A stretch of DNA of 64,000 bases from Bordetella parapertussis (lineage in GTDB: Bacteria > Pseudomonadota > Gammaproteobacteria > Burkholderiales > Burkholderiaceae_C): NCBI GenBank assembly GCA_945878065.1, contig CAMDXA010000003.1, forward strand, positions 1 to 64,000, in the 5' to 3' direction. The notes beneath the pieces are model-generated. The model saw only the letters and a list, made by a program, of their open reading frames with translations, was not told the DNA's origin and searched no databases. Numbering within the stretch: the first letter of the stretch is position 1; each line of letters opens with the position of its first letter. Of this stretch, positions 46,955 through 56,801 are shown one piece after another. A program made the translations under genes and the position numbers.

Positions 46955-48337
46955 TCAGGGGGTGTTGTCTGCGAAAGCCACTGAAGCAGAGGCAAGTTGG
47001 CGTGCCACTTGAGAGGCTTGGCGATTGAACTCATCGCGGGCATGGACAGGAACCGGAACCGATTCACTTTGGCGCGCCAGTATGGCCGGGTCCTTGTGCA
47101 CGCCATTGACGCGGAATTCAAAATGCAAATGGGGTCCGGTGGCCCAACCGGTGGCACCGACCCGCCCCACGGCTTGACCTTGCGCCACTGACTGACCGGG
47201 TTTGACCAGCATTTTGCTCAGGTGGGCATAAAGCGTGGTGTGGCCATTGTTGTGTTTGACCACCACTGCATTGCCGTAGCCGCCCATGTTGCCAGCAGAC
47301 TGCACCACGCCTGCCCCCACACTGCGCACAGGTGTGCCTTGGGAAGCCGCATAGTCCACCCCCAAGTGGGCGCGCCATGTTTTGAATATGGGGTGTAAGC
47401 GCATGCTAAAGCCGCTGCTCACCCGAGAGAAAGCCAAAGGTGATGCCAAGTAGGTACGGCGCAGGCTTTGGCCTTGCAAATTGTAGTAACCGCCAGGCTT
47501 TTGCGGGCTGTCTTGAAACCACATGGCTTGATGCGATTTGCCTTTGTTGACAAACTCGGCAGACAGTACTTTGCCGGGTTTGAGCACTTCACCGTCTGCC
47601 TCTAAAGATTCGTAGCTGACAGAGAAATGGTCGCCTTTGCGTAATGCGCGGTGAAAGTCGATGTCACCAGAAAAAATATCGGCCAATTGCAAAGCAATGC
47701 TGTCGGGAATACGCGCTTCATCGGTGGCGGCGAACAATGAGGTTTGAATCAAACCGCCAGACAATCGAACAGAAGGTTTGAGTTCACCGGTCTCACGATA
47801 TGCACTCAAGCCTTGCTCGCTGCGTTCGATGACCAGACGTTGAAATGTGTCGTTGCTTTCTGTGGCCCAGCGTGCAGTCAGTTTGAGCAAGTGGTTGTCA
47901 TCATCGACTTCGGCATTGAGTAAGCGGGCATTTTTTCCCAGCAAGCTTTCGCGAACCAAGGGGTTGCTGCGCATGAAATCGGCAGCGACTTTGTCTGACA
48001 TGCCCAGACGGGCCAGCAAGGTTTCTGCCGTGTCGGTAGCGCGCGATGTGTCGGTGCGGTAAAGACGTATTTTGTCTTTGCTAAGGCTGTTGATTTGGCT
48101 GTCTAAGCTGAGGTTGGAGACCGACTCGACCAATTGACGGATCGGTATATTGCTACGGTCCAAGTTGCCGAAACCGGCAACCGCAAATGCGCCGGTGGCC
48201 AGCAACACACCAAGCACCAACCACCGCACCTGCCAAATGCTGGCGCGAGGTGTGTCTTCGGTAGAGATCAATTTGTCAGTGTTTGGCAAAACAAAAATCC
48301 GTAAAACAAAAAGCCCATTTGAGTGAGCGTGTGGCAA
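46955..48337 (-). CDS. M23-family cell-wall endopeptidase (LytM domain)
   Basis: A 460-residue envelope protein with one hydrophobic segment near residues 38-57 and a C-terminal LytM/M23 domain (about 310-430). The zinc site is intact: SGFSMRLHPI, HLGVDYAA and HLHFEF supply His and Asp ligands. It would cut peptide cross-links for wall growth, as MepM does. The N-terminus is uncertain: the frame opens at TTG 48337, with further TTG codons downstream and no clear ribosome-binding site. It is divergent from tyrS and upstream of anmK. Confidence 0.88.
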   Translation of the reverse strand: MPHAHSNGLFVLRIFVLPNTDKLISTEDTPRASIWQVRWLVLGVLLATGAFAVAGFGNLDRSNIPIRQLVESVSNLSLDSQINSLSKDKIRLYRTDTSRATDTAETLLARLGMSDKVAADFMRSNPLVRESLLGKNARLLNAEVDDDNHLLKLTARWATESNDTFQRLVIERSEQGLSAYRETGELKPSVRLSGGLIQTSLFAATDEARIPDSIALQLADIFSGDIDFHRALRKGDHFSVSYESLEADGEVLKPGKVLSAEFVNKGKSHQAMWFQDSPQKPGGYYNLQGQSLRRTYLASPLAFSRVSSGFSMRLHPIFKTWRAHLGVDYAASQGTPVRSVGAGVVQSAGNMGGYGNAVVVKHNNGHTTLYAHLSKMLVKPGQSVAQGQAVGRVGATGWATGPHLHFEFRVNGVHKDPAILARQSESVPVPVHARDEFNRQASQVARQLASASVAFADNTP

Positions 48338-48452
48338 AAAGCCCGCGCTTTAGAATGAATGGATGCATTGTGGCCACCGTACCGTCTAGTCCGTGGCCCA
48401 AAACGTGAGAGTATACAAGCCTCACGCCAAGGAAACAAGTACGAAATCACTT

Positions 48453-49688
48453 ATGAATCAAGCATCTAAGACCGAAACCTCTTTATCCGTACACGTTGAA
48501 CAATCATTGGCAGTGTCGCTGCGCGGGTGCGAAGAATTGCTGCCCAGGGATGAATGGGTCAAGAAGTTGCAACGCCATGAAAGCACAGGGCAGCCGCTGC
48601 GCATCAAACTTGGCTTGGACCCAACAGCACCAGACATACATATTGGGCATACCGTGGTGCTGAACAAAATGCGCCAACTCCAAGACTTGGGGCACCAAGT
48701 CATTTTTTTGATTGGCGATTTCACCTCGCTGATTGGTGACCCCTCCGGTCGCAATAGCACGCGCCCGCCTTTGACGTCCGAGCAAATCAAGCACAACGCC
48801 GACACTTATTACAAACAGGCCAGCATGGTGCTGGACCCGGCGCGAACCGAGATTCGTTACAACAGCGAATGGAGCGAGCCCTTGGGTGCCAGCGGCATGA
48901 TTCAGCTGGCGTCGCGCTACACCGTGGCGCGCATGATGGAGCGTGACGATTTCCACAAACGCTTTCACGGCGGGCAATCGATCAGCGTGCACGAATTTTT
49001 ATACCCTTTGATGCAAGGCTATGACAGTGTTGCGTTAAAAAGCGACCTTGAGCTGGGCGGCACCGATCAAAAATTCAATTTGCTGATGGGGCGTCATCTG
49101 CAGCAGGAATACGGACAAGAACCGCAATGTATTTTGACCATGCCTTTGCTCGAGGGCTTGGATGGCGTGGACAAAATGTCCAAGAGCAAAAACAATTACA
49201 TCGGCATCACAGAAGATGCCAACACCATGTTCGCCAAAGTCATGTCTATCAGCGATGTGTTGATGTGGCGCTGGTTCACCTTGTTGAGTTTTCAAAGCCT
49301 GCAAGACATTGCCAAGCTGAAAGTCGAAGTTGAAGCAGGGCGCAACCCGCGCGACGCCAAAGTCATGCTGGCCAAAGAAATCACGGCGCGTTTTCACTCG
49401 GCGGCACTGGCTGACAGCGCCGAGCAGGATTTTGTCAACCGAAGCAAAGGCGGCATTCCTGATGAAATTGCAGATGTGCATGTGAGCGGCGCGCCATTGG
49501 GCATCAACGCACTATTGAAGAGCGCCGGACTGGCACCTTCTACCAGCGAAGCTGGGCGATTGGTGGAAGGCGGCGGCGTGCGCATAGACAGCAGCGTGGT
49601 CAGCGACAAAGGCTTGAAATTAGAGGCAGGTACCTATGTGGTGCAGGTCGGCAAACGCAAGTTCGCGCGTGTGCATCTCAGCCCTTGA
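48453..49688 (+). CDS. tyrS: tyrosyl-tRNA synthetase
   Basis: Class I synthetase, 411 residues from ATG 48453; an ORF from 48393 adds 20 residues without family support. The class signatures are [11 protein letters not shown] (HIGH) and KMSKSKNN (KMSKS). The C-terminal S4 domain (about 345-411) reads [15 protein letters not shown]. It is the TyrRS form shared by many betaproteobacteria. Confidence 0.97.
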   Translation: MNQASKTETSLSVHVEQSLAVSLRGCEELLPRDEWVKKLQRHESTGQPLRIKLGLDPTAPDIHIGHTVVLNKMRQLQDLGHQVIFLIGDFTSLIGDPSGRNSTRPPLTSEQIKHNADTYYKQASMVLDPARTEIRYNSEWSEPLGASGMIQLASRYTVARMMERDDFHKRFHGGQSISVHEFLYPLMQGYDSVALKSDLELGGTDQKFNLLMGRHLQQEYGQEPQCILTMPLLEGLDGVDKMSKSKNNYIGITEDANTMFAKVMSISDVLMWRWFTLLSFQSLQDIAKLKVEVEAGRNPRDAKVMLAKEITARFHSAALADSAEQDFVNRSKGGIPDEIADVHVSGAPLGINALLKSAGLAPSTSEAGRLVEGGGVRIDSSVVSDKGLKLEAGTYVVQVGKRKFARVHLSP

Positions 49689-49718
49689 TTTCGCGATAAG
49701 ACAACCGGTATCCAAGCG

Positions 49719-50654
49719 ATGAGCAGATTGAATGACTGGTTATTGAAACTCTCACCCACCACTTTATTGTGGACATCCGTGGTGGTGGCCATCATCACCA
49801 TCGTCATGAAGACACTGGCCTGGTACATCACCGATTCGGTCGGTTTGTTGTCTGACGCCATGGAATCGTTTGTCAATCTGGCCAGCGCCATTTTTGCTTT
49901 GCTGATGGTCACCGTGGCACAGCAGCCGGCCGATGCGGAACATCCTTACGGCCACCACAAGGCCGAGTATTTTTCTTCCGGTTTTGAGGGCGTGTTGATC
50001 ATGGGAGCGGCCGTGGCCATCATCTGGGCTTCTGTGCACCGATTGTTTGATCCGCAACCTGTGGTTGATTTGGGTTGGGGTTTGAGTTTGTCAGTGGCCA
50101 GTTCTGCGTTGAACGGTCTATTGGCTTGGGTGATGTTCAAGGTAGCCAAAGCACAGCGTTCTATCGCGCTTGAAGCCGATGCCAAACATTTGGTGACCGA
50201 CGTATGGACATCGGCAGGCGTGGTCACAGGCTTGCTGCTGGTGCTGTTCACAGGCTGGTTGTGGTTGGATGCGTTGGTGGCCATCGGCGTGGCTTTGAAT
50301 ATTTTGAAAGAAGGCTTTAATTTGATCTGGCGCTCATCGCAAGGTTTGATGGATGAAGCGGTCGAGCCACAGGTGCTGTCGCAGATCAAAGAAGTACTGG
50401 ACGGGTTCGAGCACAAGCGCGGCGACGTGGGGATCATCCGCTTTGACCACATCACCACACGCCAAGCCGGACAACGTCGCTTTGTGGATATGCATATGCA
50501 CATGCCGGCCAGTTGGTCGCTGGGACGCGCGGCGGCGTTGCGCACCAGTGTTGAGCAAGCTTTGATGAGCGCGGTGCCTGGACTGCGTGCGAGCATTCAA
50601 CTCTTGCCCAGCGATGTGGAAGCACATTTTGATGATGTGCGGGATTTGAAATAG
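49719..50654 (+). CDS. cation diffusion facilitator (FieF-like)
   Basis: A 311-residue inner-membrane metal/proton antiporter with six hydrophobic helices and a C-terminal cytoplasmic metal-binding domain. Transport-site acidic residues lie in GLLSDAMESFVNL and in the H-x3-D pair AKHLVTDVW. HPYGHHKAEYFSSGFEG is the loop motif. Likely ions are Zn, Fe(II) or Cd. It lies 30 bases after tyrS. Confidence 0.9.
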   Translation: MSRLNDWLLKLSPTTLLWTSVVVAIITIVMKTLAWYITDSVGLLSDAMESFVNLASAIFALLMVTVAQQPADAEHPYGHHKAEYFSSGFEGVLIMGAAVAIIWASVHRLFDPQPVVDLGWGLSLSVASSALNGLLAWVMFKVAKAQRSIALEADAKHLVTDVWTSAGVVTGLLLVLFTGWLWLDALVAIGVALNILKEGFNLIWRSSQGLMDEAVEPQVLSQIKEVLDGFEHKRGDVGIIRFDHITTRQAGQRRFVDMHMHMPASWSLGRAAALRTSVEQALMSAVPGLRASIQLLPSDVEAHFDDVRDLK

Positions 50655-50747
50655 ATCTGCGTAAAAAGCATCCTTCAACAGTTTGACTGTCCAGCTATGA
50701 AACGACTGAATTTTTGATTCATGGAGTCACACACCGATAATCCCTGC

Positions 50748-52127
50748 ATGACTTCCTCCTTTCGCACGCTCACTCTTTCACCCGATACGCTCAACAACCT
50801 CGATCAACTCGGCTACAACGAGATGACGCCGATACAAGCAGCGAGTCTGCCCTTGGCGCTGGCCGGGCAGGATGTGATCGCGCAAGCCAGCACCGGCAGC
50901 GGCAAGACGGCTGCATTTGGTTTGCCGCTGGTGGAGAAGCTCACTGCCAATTTTCATGCGGTTCAAGCGCTGGTGCTGTGCCCGACCCGCGAACTCGCCG
51001 ATCAGGTCACCACCGAAATACGCAGGCTGGCACGCGCCACGGCCAATATCAAAGTGGTCACGCTGTGCGGCGGTGTGGCTTTGCGCGGCCAAGAGCAAAG
51101 CTTGCAACACGGTGCACATGTGGTGGTGGGCACGCCCGGGCGCATTTTGGATCACTTGACGCGCGGTAACTTGCGTTTGGACTCAGTGAAAACCTTGGTG
51201 CTCGACGAAGCCGACCGCATGCTGGACATGGGCTTTTTCGACGACATGAAGCAACTGATTCAGCAGTGCCCGCCCAAGCGCCAAACCTTGTTGTTCTCGG
51301 CGACTTATCCCGAAGGCATTGCCAAGTTGTCGGCGCAGTTCATGCGCGACCCTCAAACCGTCAAAGTGCAAACCGTGCATGCGGCAGACAAAATCAAACA
51401 ACTCTTTTACGAGGTGCGCGAAGACGAACGTTTGCATGCGGTGTCATTGCTGCTGAACCATTTCCGGCCAGAGTCAACGCTGGCTTTTTGCAATACCAAG
51501 CAGCAATGCCGTGAATTGTTGGCGGTGTTGCAAGCGCAAGGTTTTGATGCGCTGGCGCTGTACGGAGAACTTGAACAACGCGAGCGTGATCAGGTGTTGG
51601 TGCAATTTGCCAACCGCAGTTGCTCGGTGCTGGTCGCTACCGATGTGGCTTCGCGCGGTTTGGACATCAGCCAGTTGAATGCGGTCATCAATGTGGAAGT
51701 CACGCCGGATGCGGAGATTCACATTCACCGCATCGGCCGTACCGGCCGTGCAGATGCACAAGGCCTGGCCTTGACGCTGGCGAGTCTGGATGAAATGGGC
51801 GCGGTCGGACGCATTGAGTTGCTGCAAAACATGGAATCGAACTGGGTCAAGTTGGATACGCTGACACCCACACCGGGCGGCAGGTTGATGGCGCCTATGC
51901 GTACCTTGCAAATCGTCGGCGGGCGCAAAGAAAAGATCCGTCCCGGCGACGTGCTGGGTGCGTTAACAGGAGAAGCAGGGTTCAGCGCCGATCAAATCGG
52001 CAAGATCAATGTGAACGAATTTTCCACCTATGTGGCGGTGGACAGAGCGATTGCAGTTGAAGCGGTAGAGCGTTTATCTAAAGGTCGCATCAAAGGCAAA
52101 AACGTGCGCGTGCGTTTGATGGATTAA
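50748..52127 (+). CDS. dbpA: ATP-dependent RNA helicase DbpA
   Basis: DEAD-box helicase for 50S ribosome assembly, 459 residues from ATG 50748, matching E. coli length; ATG 50721 would add nine residues. Motifs: ASTGSGKT, PTRELADQ, GTPGRILDHL, DEADRMLDMG, FSATYP and HRIGRTGR. The C-terminal domain (about 385-459, GDVLGALTGEAGFSADQIGK) is the DbpA RNA-binding domain specific for 23S hairpin 92. Confidence 0.93.
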   Translation: MTSSFRTLTLSPDTLNNLDQLGYNEMTPIQAASLPLALAGQDVIAQASTGSGKTAAFGLPLVEKLTANFHAVQALVLCPTRELADQVTTEIRRLARATANIKVVTLCGGVALRGQEQSLQHGAHVVVGTPGRILDHLTRGNLRLDSVKTLVLDEADRMLDMGFFDDMKQLIQQCPPKRQTLLFSATYPEGIAKLSAQFMRDPQTVKVQTVHAADKIKQLFYEVREDERLHAVSLLLNHFRPESTLAFCNTKQQCRELLAVLQAQGFDALALYGELEQRERDQVLVQFANRSCSVLVATDVASRGLDISQLNAVINVEVTPDAEIHIHRIGRTGRADAQGLALTLASLDEMGAVGRIELLQNMESNWVKLDTLTPTPGGRLMAPMRTLQIVGGRKEKIRPGDVLGALTGEAGFSADQIGKINVNEFSTYVAVDRAIAVEAVERLSKGRIKGKNVRVRLMD

Positions 52128-52133
52128 CCTTTA

Positions 52134-52589
52134 TCAGATGTAAGGATTGGCAATCCCCAGCCCAGCCAATATCTGCACTTCATAGGCCTCCATCGCCTTG
52201 GCATCTTTGAGCGATGTTTCATGGTCCCAGCCTTGCGCATGCAGTGCGCCGTGCACCAGCAAATGCGCGTAATGCGCTTTCAATGATTTGCCTTGTGCCT
52301 TAGCCTCAGTAGCTACCACTGGTGCGCACAAAACCAAATCCGCTATCACCACTGGGGACTGCTGGTAATCAAAGGTCAGCACATTGGTGGCATAGTCTTT
52401 GCGCCGGTAACTGGCGTTCAATGCACGACCTTCTTGCTCGTTCACAATGCGCACCGTCAACTCGGCGTCCACTGACAATGTATGACGCAGGCAACGCGCT
52501 ACCCAATAGCGCGGTAAGGCTGCGCGATGACGCGCGGCATAAGCGATGTCGCCGAACTGCAAAGACAAAGACAACTGTTTCAGTGCCAC
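52134..52589 (-). CDS. ybeY: endoribonuclease YbeY
   Basis: Zinc-dependent RNase used in 16S rRNA 3'-end processing and ribosome quality control, 151 residues. The zinc triad is in LVHGALHAQGWDHE (H-x3-H-x5-H). Its start is 3 bases after the phoH stop on the same strand. It is convergent with dbpA, 6 bases apart. Confidence 0.95.
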   Translation of the reverse strand: MALKQLSLSLQFGDIAYAARHRAALPRYWVARCLRHTLSVDAELTVRIVNEQEGRALNASYRRKDYATNVLTFDYQQSPVVIADLVLCAPVVATEAKAQGKSLKAHYAHLLVHGALHAQGWDHETSLKDAKAMEAYEVQILAGLGIANPYI

Positions 52590-52592
52590 GGC

Positions 52593-53522
52593 TCAAACCG
52601 CTTTGCGTTGCTTGTCGTAGGCATCGACGATGCGCGCCACCAGTGGATGACGCACCACATCCTTGCTGGTGAAATGCGTGATCGCTATGCCTTCAACCCG
52701 GCGCAGTACGTGTTCAGCTTCAATCAAACCGCTAGGACTGCCTTTGGGTAAATCGATTTGACTCACATCGCCGGTCACCACGGCTTTGGCGCCAAAGCCT
52801 ATGCGTGTCAAAAACATTTTCATTTGCTCGGGCGTGGTGTTTTGCGCTTCATCCAAAATGATGAATGCATTGTTCAAAGTGCGTCCGCGCATGAAAGCCA
52901 GCGGCGCAATTTCCAGCGCACTGCGCTCGAACGCTTTTTGCACTTTGTCAAAACCCATGAGTTCATATAGAGCGTCGTATAGCGGGCGTAAATAAGGGTC
53001 TACTTTTTGACCTAAATCACCCGGGAGAAAACCCAGTTTCTCTCCGGCCTCAACAGCAGGGCGGGTGAGGATGATGCGTTGCACCGCGCTGCGCTCTAGC
53101 GCATCCACCGCACTGGCCACGGCCAAATAGGTTTTGCCGGTGCCCGCCGGTCCTATGCCGAAGGTGATGTCGTGGTTGGCGATGTTCTCCAGATACAAAG
53201 CCTGGGTTGGTGTTCTCGCGCTGACATCGTTGCGCCGCGTGCTCAGCGAGTTTGCGTTGGACGGCATGTGCGAGTCACCGGCCAGCATCAATTGCACGTG
53301 TTCTTTGGCTATGGGTTTGGCTGCGCGCTCGAACATGGCTTGCAACACTTCCAAAGCGCGGTTGGCGTTGACCTTGAGGCCGTCAATTTTGAATTTCTCG
53401 TGGCTGTGAGAAATCTTGACCTGCAAACCAGTTTCTATGGTGCGCAAATGTTCATCCAACGCGCCGCATAAATTACCCAGACGGGTGTTGCTGCTCGGAC
53501 TGAATTGGTGGCGAATAATCAA
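52593..53522 (-). CDS. ybeZ: PhoH-like ATPase (YbeZ)
   Basis: PhoH-family P-loop protein, the usual partner of YbeY. Walker A is FGIGPAGTGKTYLAVA and Walker B is AFIILDEAQNTTPEQ. I place the start at TTG 53522, giving LIIRHQFSPSSNTRLG, which matches the family N-terminus; the frame open to 53702 adds 60 residues with no family resemblance. About 309 residues. It shares a roughly 196-bp divergent region with ruvA. Confidence 0.92.
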   Translation of the reverse strand: MIIRHQFSPSSNTRLGNLCGALDEHLRTIETGLQVKISHSHEKFKIDGLKVNANRALEVLQAMFERAAKPIAKEHVQLMLAGDSHMPSNANSLSTRRNDVSARTPTQALYLENIANHDITFGIGPAGTGKTYLAVASAVDALERSAVQRIILTRPAVEAGEKLGFLPGDLGQKVDPYLRPLYDALYELMGFDKVQKAFERSALEIAPLAFMRGRTLNNAFIILDEAQNTTPEQMKMFLTRIGFGAKAVVTGDVSQIDLPKGSPSGLIEAEHVLRRVEGIAITHFTSKDVVRHPLVARIVDAYDKQRKAV

Positions 53523-53718
53523 AACATCAACCCGCCAGACGTGAACCCACAAGCGCGGGACGGCATTGAAGATGAACCAAGTTGAAAGAGGGCATTGAGA
53601 AATTCTGTCGGTGACGGTCGAGGAATCAAAGCATACCCCATGGCCAAACGCCTGCTTGCGGGTACGAAACCATTCGCGCTGATAATTGGCCTTGCACAGC
53701 ATCCATACTTACTTCGAC

Positions 53719-54294
53719 ATGATTGGCAAACTCAGCGGCACGCTCATTGAAAAAAATCCACCGCAGGTGGTGGTGGACTGTCATGGCGTGGGCTATGAGG
53801 TCGATGTGCCCATGAGTACTTTTTACAACTTGCCCGCTGTCGGCGACAAACTCAGTCTGCTCACGCATTTTGTGGTGCGCGAGGATGCGCAAATTTTGTA
53901 TGGCTTTGCCACTGCCGAGGAACGCGTTGCTTTCCGTCAATTGATCAAAATTTCCGGCGTTGGTCCGCGTATGGCGCTGGGTGTGCTCAGCGGTTTGAGC
54001 GTGGCTGAATTGGCGCAAGCCATCAGTTTGCAAGAAGCGGGCAGGCTGGTGAAAATTCCCGGCGTAGGAAAAAAAACGGCAGAGCGTTTGTTGCTTGAAC
54101 TCAAAGGCAAAATGGGCAGCGACTTGGGAGCGAACGCCGTACCGCAGGCGCATTCAAGCCAAAACGATATTTTGCAAGCGCTGATGAGCTTGGGTTACAG
54201 CGACAAAGAGGCCTCTGCGGCTTTGAAACAATTGCCTGCGGACATTGGTGTGAGTGACGGTATCAAGCAGGCCTTGAAGGCTTTGGCCAGATAA
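53719..54294 (+). CDS. ruvA: Holliday junction DNA helicase subunit RuvA
   Basis: 191 residues from ATG 53719, chosen because [15 protein letters not shown] is the family start. The helix-hairpin-helix parts [16 protein letters not shown] and [17 protein letters not shown] are present, and the C-terminal RuvB-binding domain (about 145-191) has [15 protein letters not shown]. RuvA binds the junction and recruits RuvB, whose gene begins 3 bases after the ruvA stop. Confidence 0.97.
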   Translation: MIGKLSGTLIEKNPPQVVVDCHGVGYEVDVPMSTFYNLPAVGDKLSLLTHFVVREDAQILYGFATAEERVAFRQLIKISGVGPRMALGVLSGLSVAELAQAISLQEAGRLVKIPGVGKKTAERLLLELKGKMGSDLGANAVPQAHSSQNDILQALMSLGYSDKEASAALKQLPADIGVSDGIKQALKALAR

Positions 54295-54297
54295 CCC

Positions 54298-55380
54298 ATG
54301 AGCATACAAACCGACAGCTTTTCAGACGACTTCGTGCCGGACAAACGCGTGGTCTCTGCAGCGCCTGTTAATCCCCGCGAAGAAGCGATTGAGCGTGCGC
54401 TCAGGCCCAAGTTGTTGCAAGACTATGTGGGGCAGGCCAAGGTGCGTGAGCAATTGGAAATTTTTATCGGTGCGGCGCGTCAGCGTGATGAAGCGCTTGA
54501 CCATGTGTTGTTGTTTGGTCCCCCGGGTTTGGGCAAGACCACGTTGAGCCACATCATTGCGCAAGAACTGGGTGTGAACTTGCGCCAGACCAGCGGGCCG
54601 GTGCTGGAAAAACCCAAGGACTTAGCGGCACTGTTGACCAATCTTGAAAAAAACGATGTGTTGTTCATCGATGAAATCCACCGTTTATCGCCCGTGGTGG
54701 AAGAGATTTTGTACCCCGCGCTAGAGGATTACCAGATCGACATCATGATCGGCGAAGGCCCTGCGGCTCGCAGTATCAAACTGGATTTGCAACCATTCAC
54801 GCTGGTCGGTGCGACGACTCGCGCAGGTATGTTGACCAACCCGTTGCGCGACCGTTTCGGTATCGTTGCAAGGCTGGAGTTTTATTCACCCGAAGAGTTG
54901 TTGCGCATCGTCATGCGCAGCGGCGGTTTGCTCAAAGCGCAGTTGCATGAAGACGGCGCGTTTGAAATCGCCAAGCGTTCGCGGGGTACGCCGCGGATTG
55001 CCAACCGTTTGTTGCGCCGGGTGCGCGACTATGCCGAAGTGAAAACCGATGGCCGCATCAGCCGTGCCGTGGCTGAATCTGCCTTGGCCATGCTGGATGT
55101 GGATGCACAAGGTTTTGATTTGATGGACCGCAAATTGCTCGAGGCGGTGATTCACCGTTTCGACGGCGGCCCGGTCGGTCTAGACAATATCGCAGCGAGC
55201 ATCGGTGAAGAGCGCGACACCATCGAAGACGTGATCGAGCCGTTTTTGATTCAGCAAGGGTTTTTGCAGCGAACGCCGCGCGGTCGTATTGCAACCTTGG
55301 CGGCTTACCGGCACCTTGGCGTAACAGCACCTGCGGCCATGCAAAACGGTGCAGGTTTGTTTGGTGGCGATAACGAGTGA
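54298..55380 (+). CDS. ruvB: Holliday junction DNA helicase RuvB
   Basis: AAA+ motor that drives branch migration, 360 residues. Walker [13 protein letters not shown], Walker [12 protein letters not shown], sensor [11 protein letters not shown] and the arginine-finger region LRDRFGI are intact, with the winged-helix C-terminus (about 270-340). No ruvC is nearby. Confidence 0.98.
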   Translation: MSIQTDSFSDDFVPDKRVVSAAPVNPREEAIERALRPKLLQDYVGQAKVREQLEIFIGAARQRDEALDHVLLFGPPGLGKTTLSHIIAQELGVNLRQTSGPVLEKPKDLAALLTNLEKNDVLFIDEIHRLSPVVEEILYPALEDYQIDIMIGEGPAARSIKLDLQPFTLVGATTRAGMLTNPLRDRFGIVARLEFYSPEELLRIVMRSGGLLKAQLHEDGAFEIAKRSRGTPRIANRLLRRVRDYAEVKTDGRISRAVAESALAMLDVDAQGFDLMDRKLLEAVIHRFDGGPVGLDNIAASIGEERDTIEDVIEPFLIQQGFLQRTPRGRIATLAAYRHLGVTAPAAMQNGAGLFGGDNE

Positions 55381-55416
55381 ACGATTAAAAATTTGGCGGC
55401 CAAGGCGGGTGAATAG

Positions 55417-56058
55417 TCAGGTGTTGCTTTCTTCCCGTGTGCCTTGGTCCAAATGTCGTTCATCGGCCCAGCCCACCATTTGTAAGCCTTGTGGCGTCCA
55501 TAGCAAGCGGTTGATGGCGGTATTGCGCAACTTCCATGTTCGCGCCACTTGCAAATCCTGACCGGTGGCGATCCGATAAATAATATCCAGCACGCCGCCG
55601 TGTGTGACCAGTGCAATTTGCTCACCCCGGTGCTGACTGGCAATTTCATTCACCATGTGCTTCACGCGTTCATGCAGCATCACCAGGCTTTCGCCGCCGC
55701 TCTTTGGGGTCCAGTGTGGATCGCGGTCCCGCCACAGCGCTGCATCTTCTGGGTGGGCGGTTTGAATCTCATCCCAAGTCTGGCCTTCAAAAAAACCGTA
55801 ATGCCGTTCGCGCAACGCAATGACTTGCTTGACTTCGTGTTGATGAACAGCTGCAATCTGTTGCGCAGTCACCCATGCCCGGCTTAAATCACTGGCGTAA
55901 ACAGCGTGTAGCTCTTCGTCAGCCAGTGCTTTGGCCACTTGGCTTGCTTGCCATTGACCTTGTGCATTCAGTGAAATATCTATTTGCCCTTGAATGCGCG
56001 TGGCGACATTCCAATCGGTTTCGCCATGTCGGATGGCCAGTATGCGTGTGGTTTCCAT
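55417..56058 (-). CDS. histidine phosphatase family protein
   Basis: 213 residues from ATG 56058 (a longer frame from 56091 adds 11). The phospho-His motif LAIRHGETDWNVATRIQG and the second His in LVTHGGVLDII define the family. Called phosphoglycerate mutase-like (GpmB) by similarity, but most such enzymes are broad phosphatases; the substrate is unknown. Divergent from the TetR gene. Confidence 0.88.
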   Translation of the reverse strand: METTRILAIRHGETDWNVATRIQGQIDISLNAQGQWQASQVAKALADEELHAVYASDLSRAWVTAQQIAAVHQHEVKQVIALRERHYGFFEGQTWDEIQTAHPEDAALWRDRDPHWTPKSGGESLVMLHERVKHMVNEIASQHRGEQIALVTHGGVLDIIYRIATGQDLQVARTWKLRNTAINRLLWTPQGLQMVGWADERHLDQGTREESNT

Positions 56059-56098
56059 CTCCGAAGTGTATTCAAACCCTGTGACAAACAAGGGAAAT

Positions 56099-56122
56099 AA
56101 AATAGCACGACCGTTCTTTTTT
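56099..56122. promoter_or_regulatory. candidate operator for the TetR-family regulator
   Basis: The 24 bases 56099-56122 form an imperfect dyad centred on AGCACGACCGTTCT (56104-56117), with AAAA and TTTT flanks. It ends 14 bases before the ATG of the TetR gene, where an autorepression site would sit. Confidence 0.45.
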
Positions 56123-56136
56123 GATAGACTGCGCGC

Positions 56137-56799
56137 ATGTCACATTCCACACCTGTTCAAAAAGACGCTGACAAGTTGATGTCGCGACAGAGATTGCTGC
56201 ACAAAGGTCAGCAAACCAAAGCTGCCATCGTAGAAGCAGCGCTGGGACTCGCCACTCAAATCGGTCTTGAAGGACTGAGTATCGGCGCGTTGGCTGAAGT
56301 CATGGCCATGAGCAAGTCCGGTGTGTTTGCGCATTTCGGATCGCGTGAAGAATTGCAAATTTCGGTCATTCGCGAATACCACCACCAATTTGAACAAGAG
56401 GTGTTTTTCCCCGCGATGCAACTGCCGCGCGGTTTGCCCAGGCTGCATGCCTTGTTTAACAACTGGATGGCTCGCACCAGTGCCGAAATCGATTCAGGGT
56501 GTTTGTACATCAGTGGCGCTGCAGAATTTGACGATCGACCCGGGCCGGTGCGTGACGCGTTGGCCAGTTCGGTCAAAACATGGTTGACCGCATTGCACAG
56601 GGCGGTCATTCAAGCCCGCGATGAAAAACATTTGGCCGAGCACACAGACGCGACACAAATGTCATTTGAAATACATGGATTGATTTTGGCTTTGCATTAC
56701 GAAGCCCGGTTCTTAAAGACTGCCAAAAGTCTGAACCGTGCCAAACAGGGTTTTGAACATATTCTTTTGCGCTACGGCGCGCCCACATTGAAAGATTAA
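56137..56799 (+). CDS. TetR-family transcriptional regulator
   Basis: 220 residues with an N-terminal HTH domain (about 25-75; the recognition part is MAMSKSGVFAHFGSREELQ). The C-terminal ligand domain is of the TetR_C type seen with acyl-CoA dehydrogenase clusters (DDRPGPVRDAL). It lies 2 bases before the acyl-CoA dehydrogenase gene, so it probably represses its own operon and responds to an acyl-CoA. Confidence 0.9.
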   Translation: MSHSTPVQKDADKLMSRQRLLHKGQQTKAAIVEAALGLATQIGLEGLSIGALAEVMAMSKSGVFAHFGSREELQISVIREYHHQFEQEVFFPAMQLPRGLPRLHALFNNWMARTSAEIDSGCLYISGAAEFDDRPGPVRDALASSVKTWLTALHRAVIQARDEKHLAEHTDATQMSFEIHGLILALHYEARFLKTAKSLNRAKQGFEHILLRYGAPTLKD

Positions 56800-56801
56800 C
56801 C

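Noticed and set aside
53523..53702. 60-residue N-terminal extension of phoH
   Set aside because: The family N-terminus begins at the TTG 53522; the extension has no family resemblance and covers the divergent promoter region.
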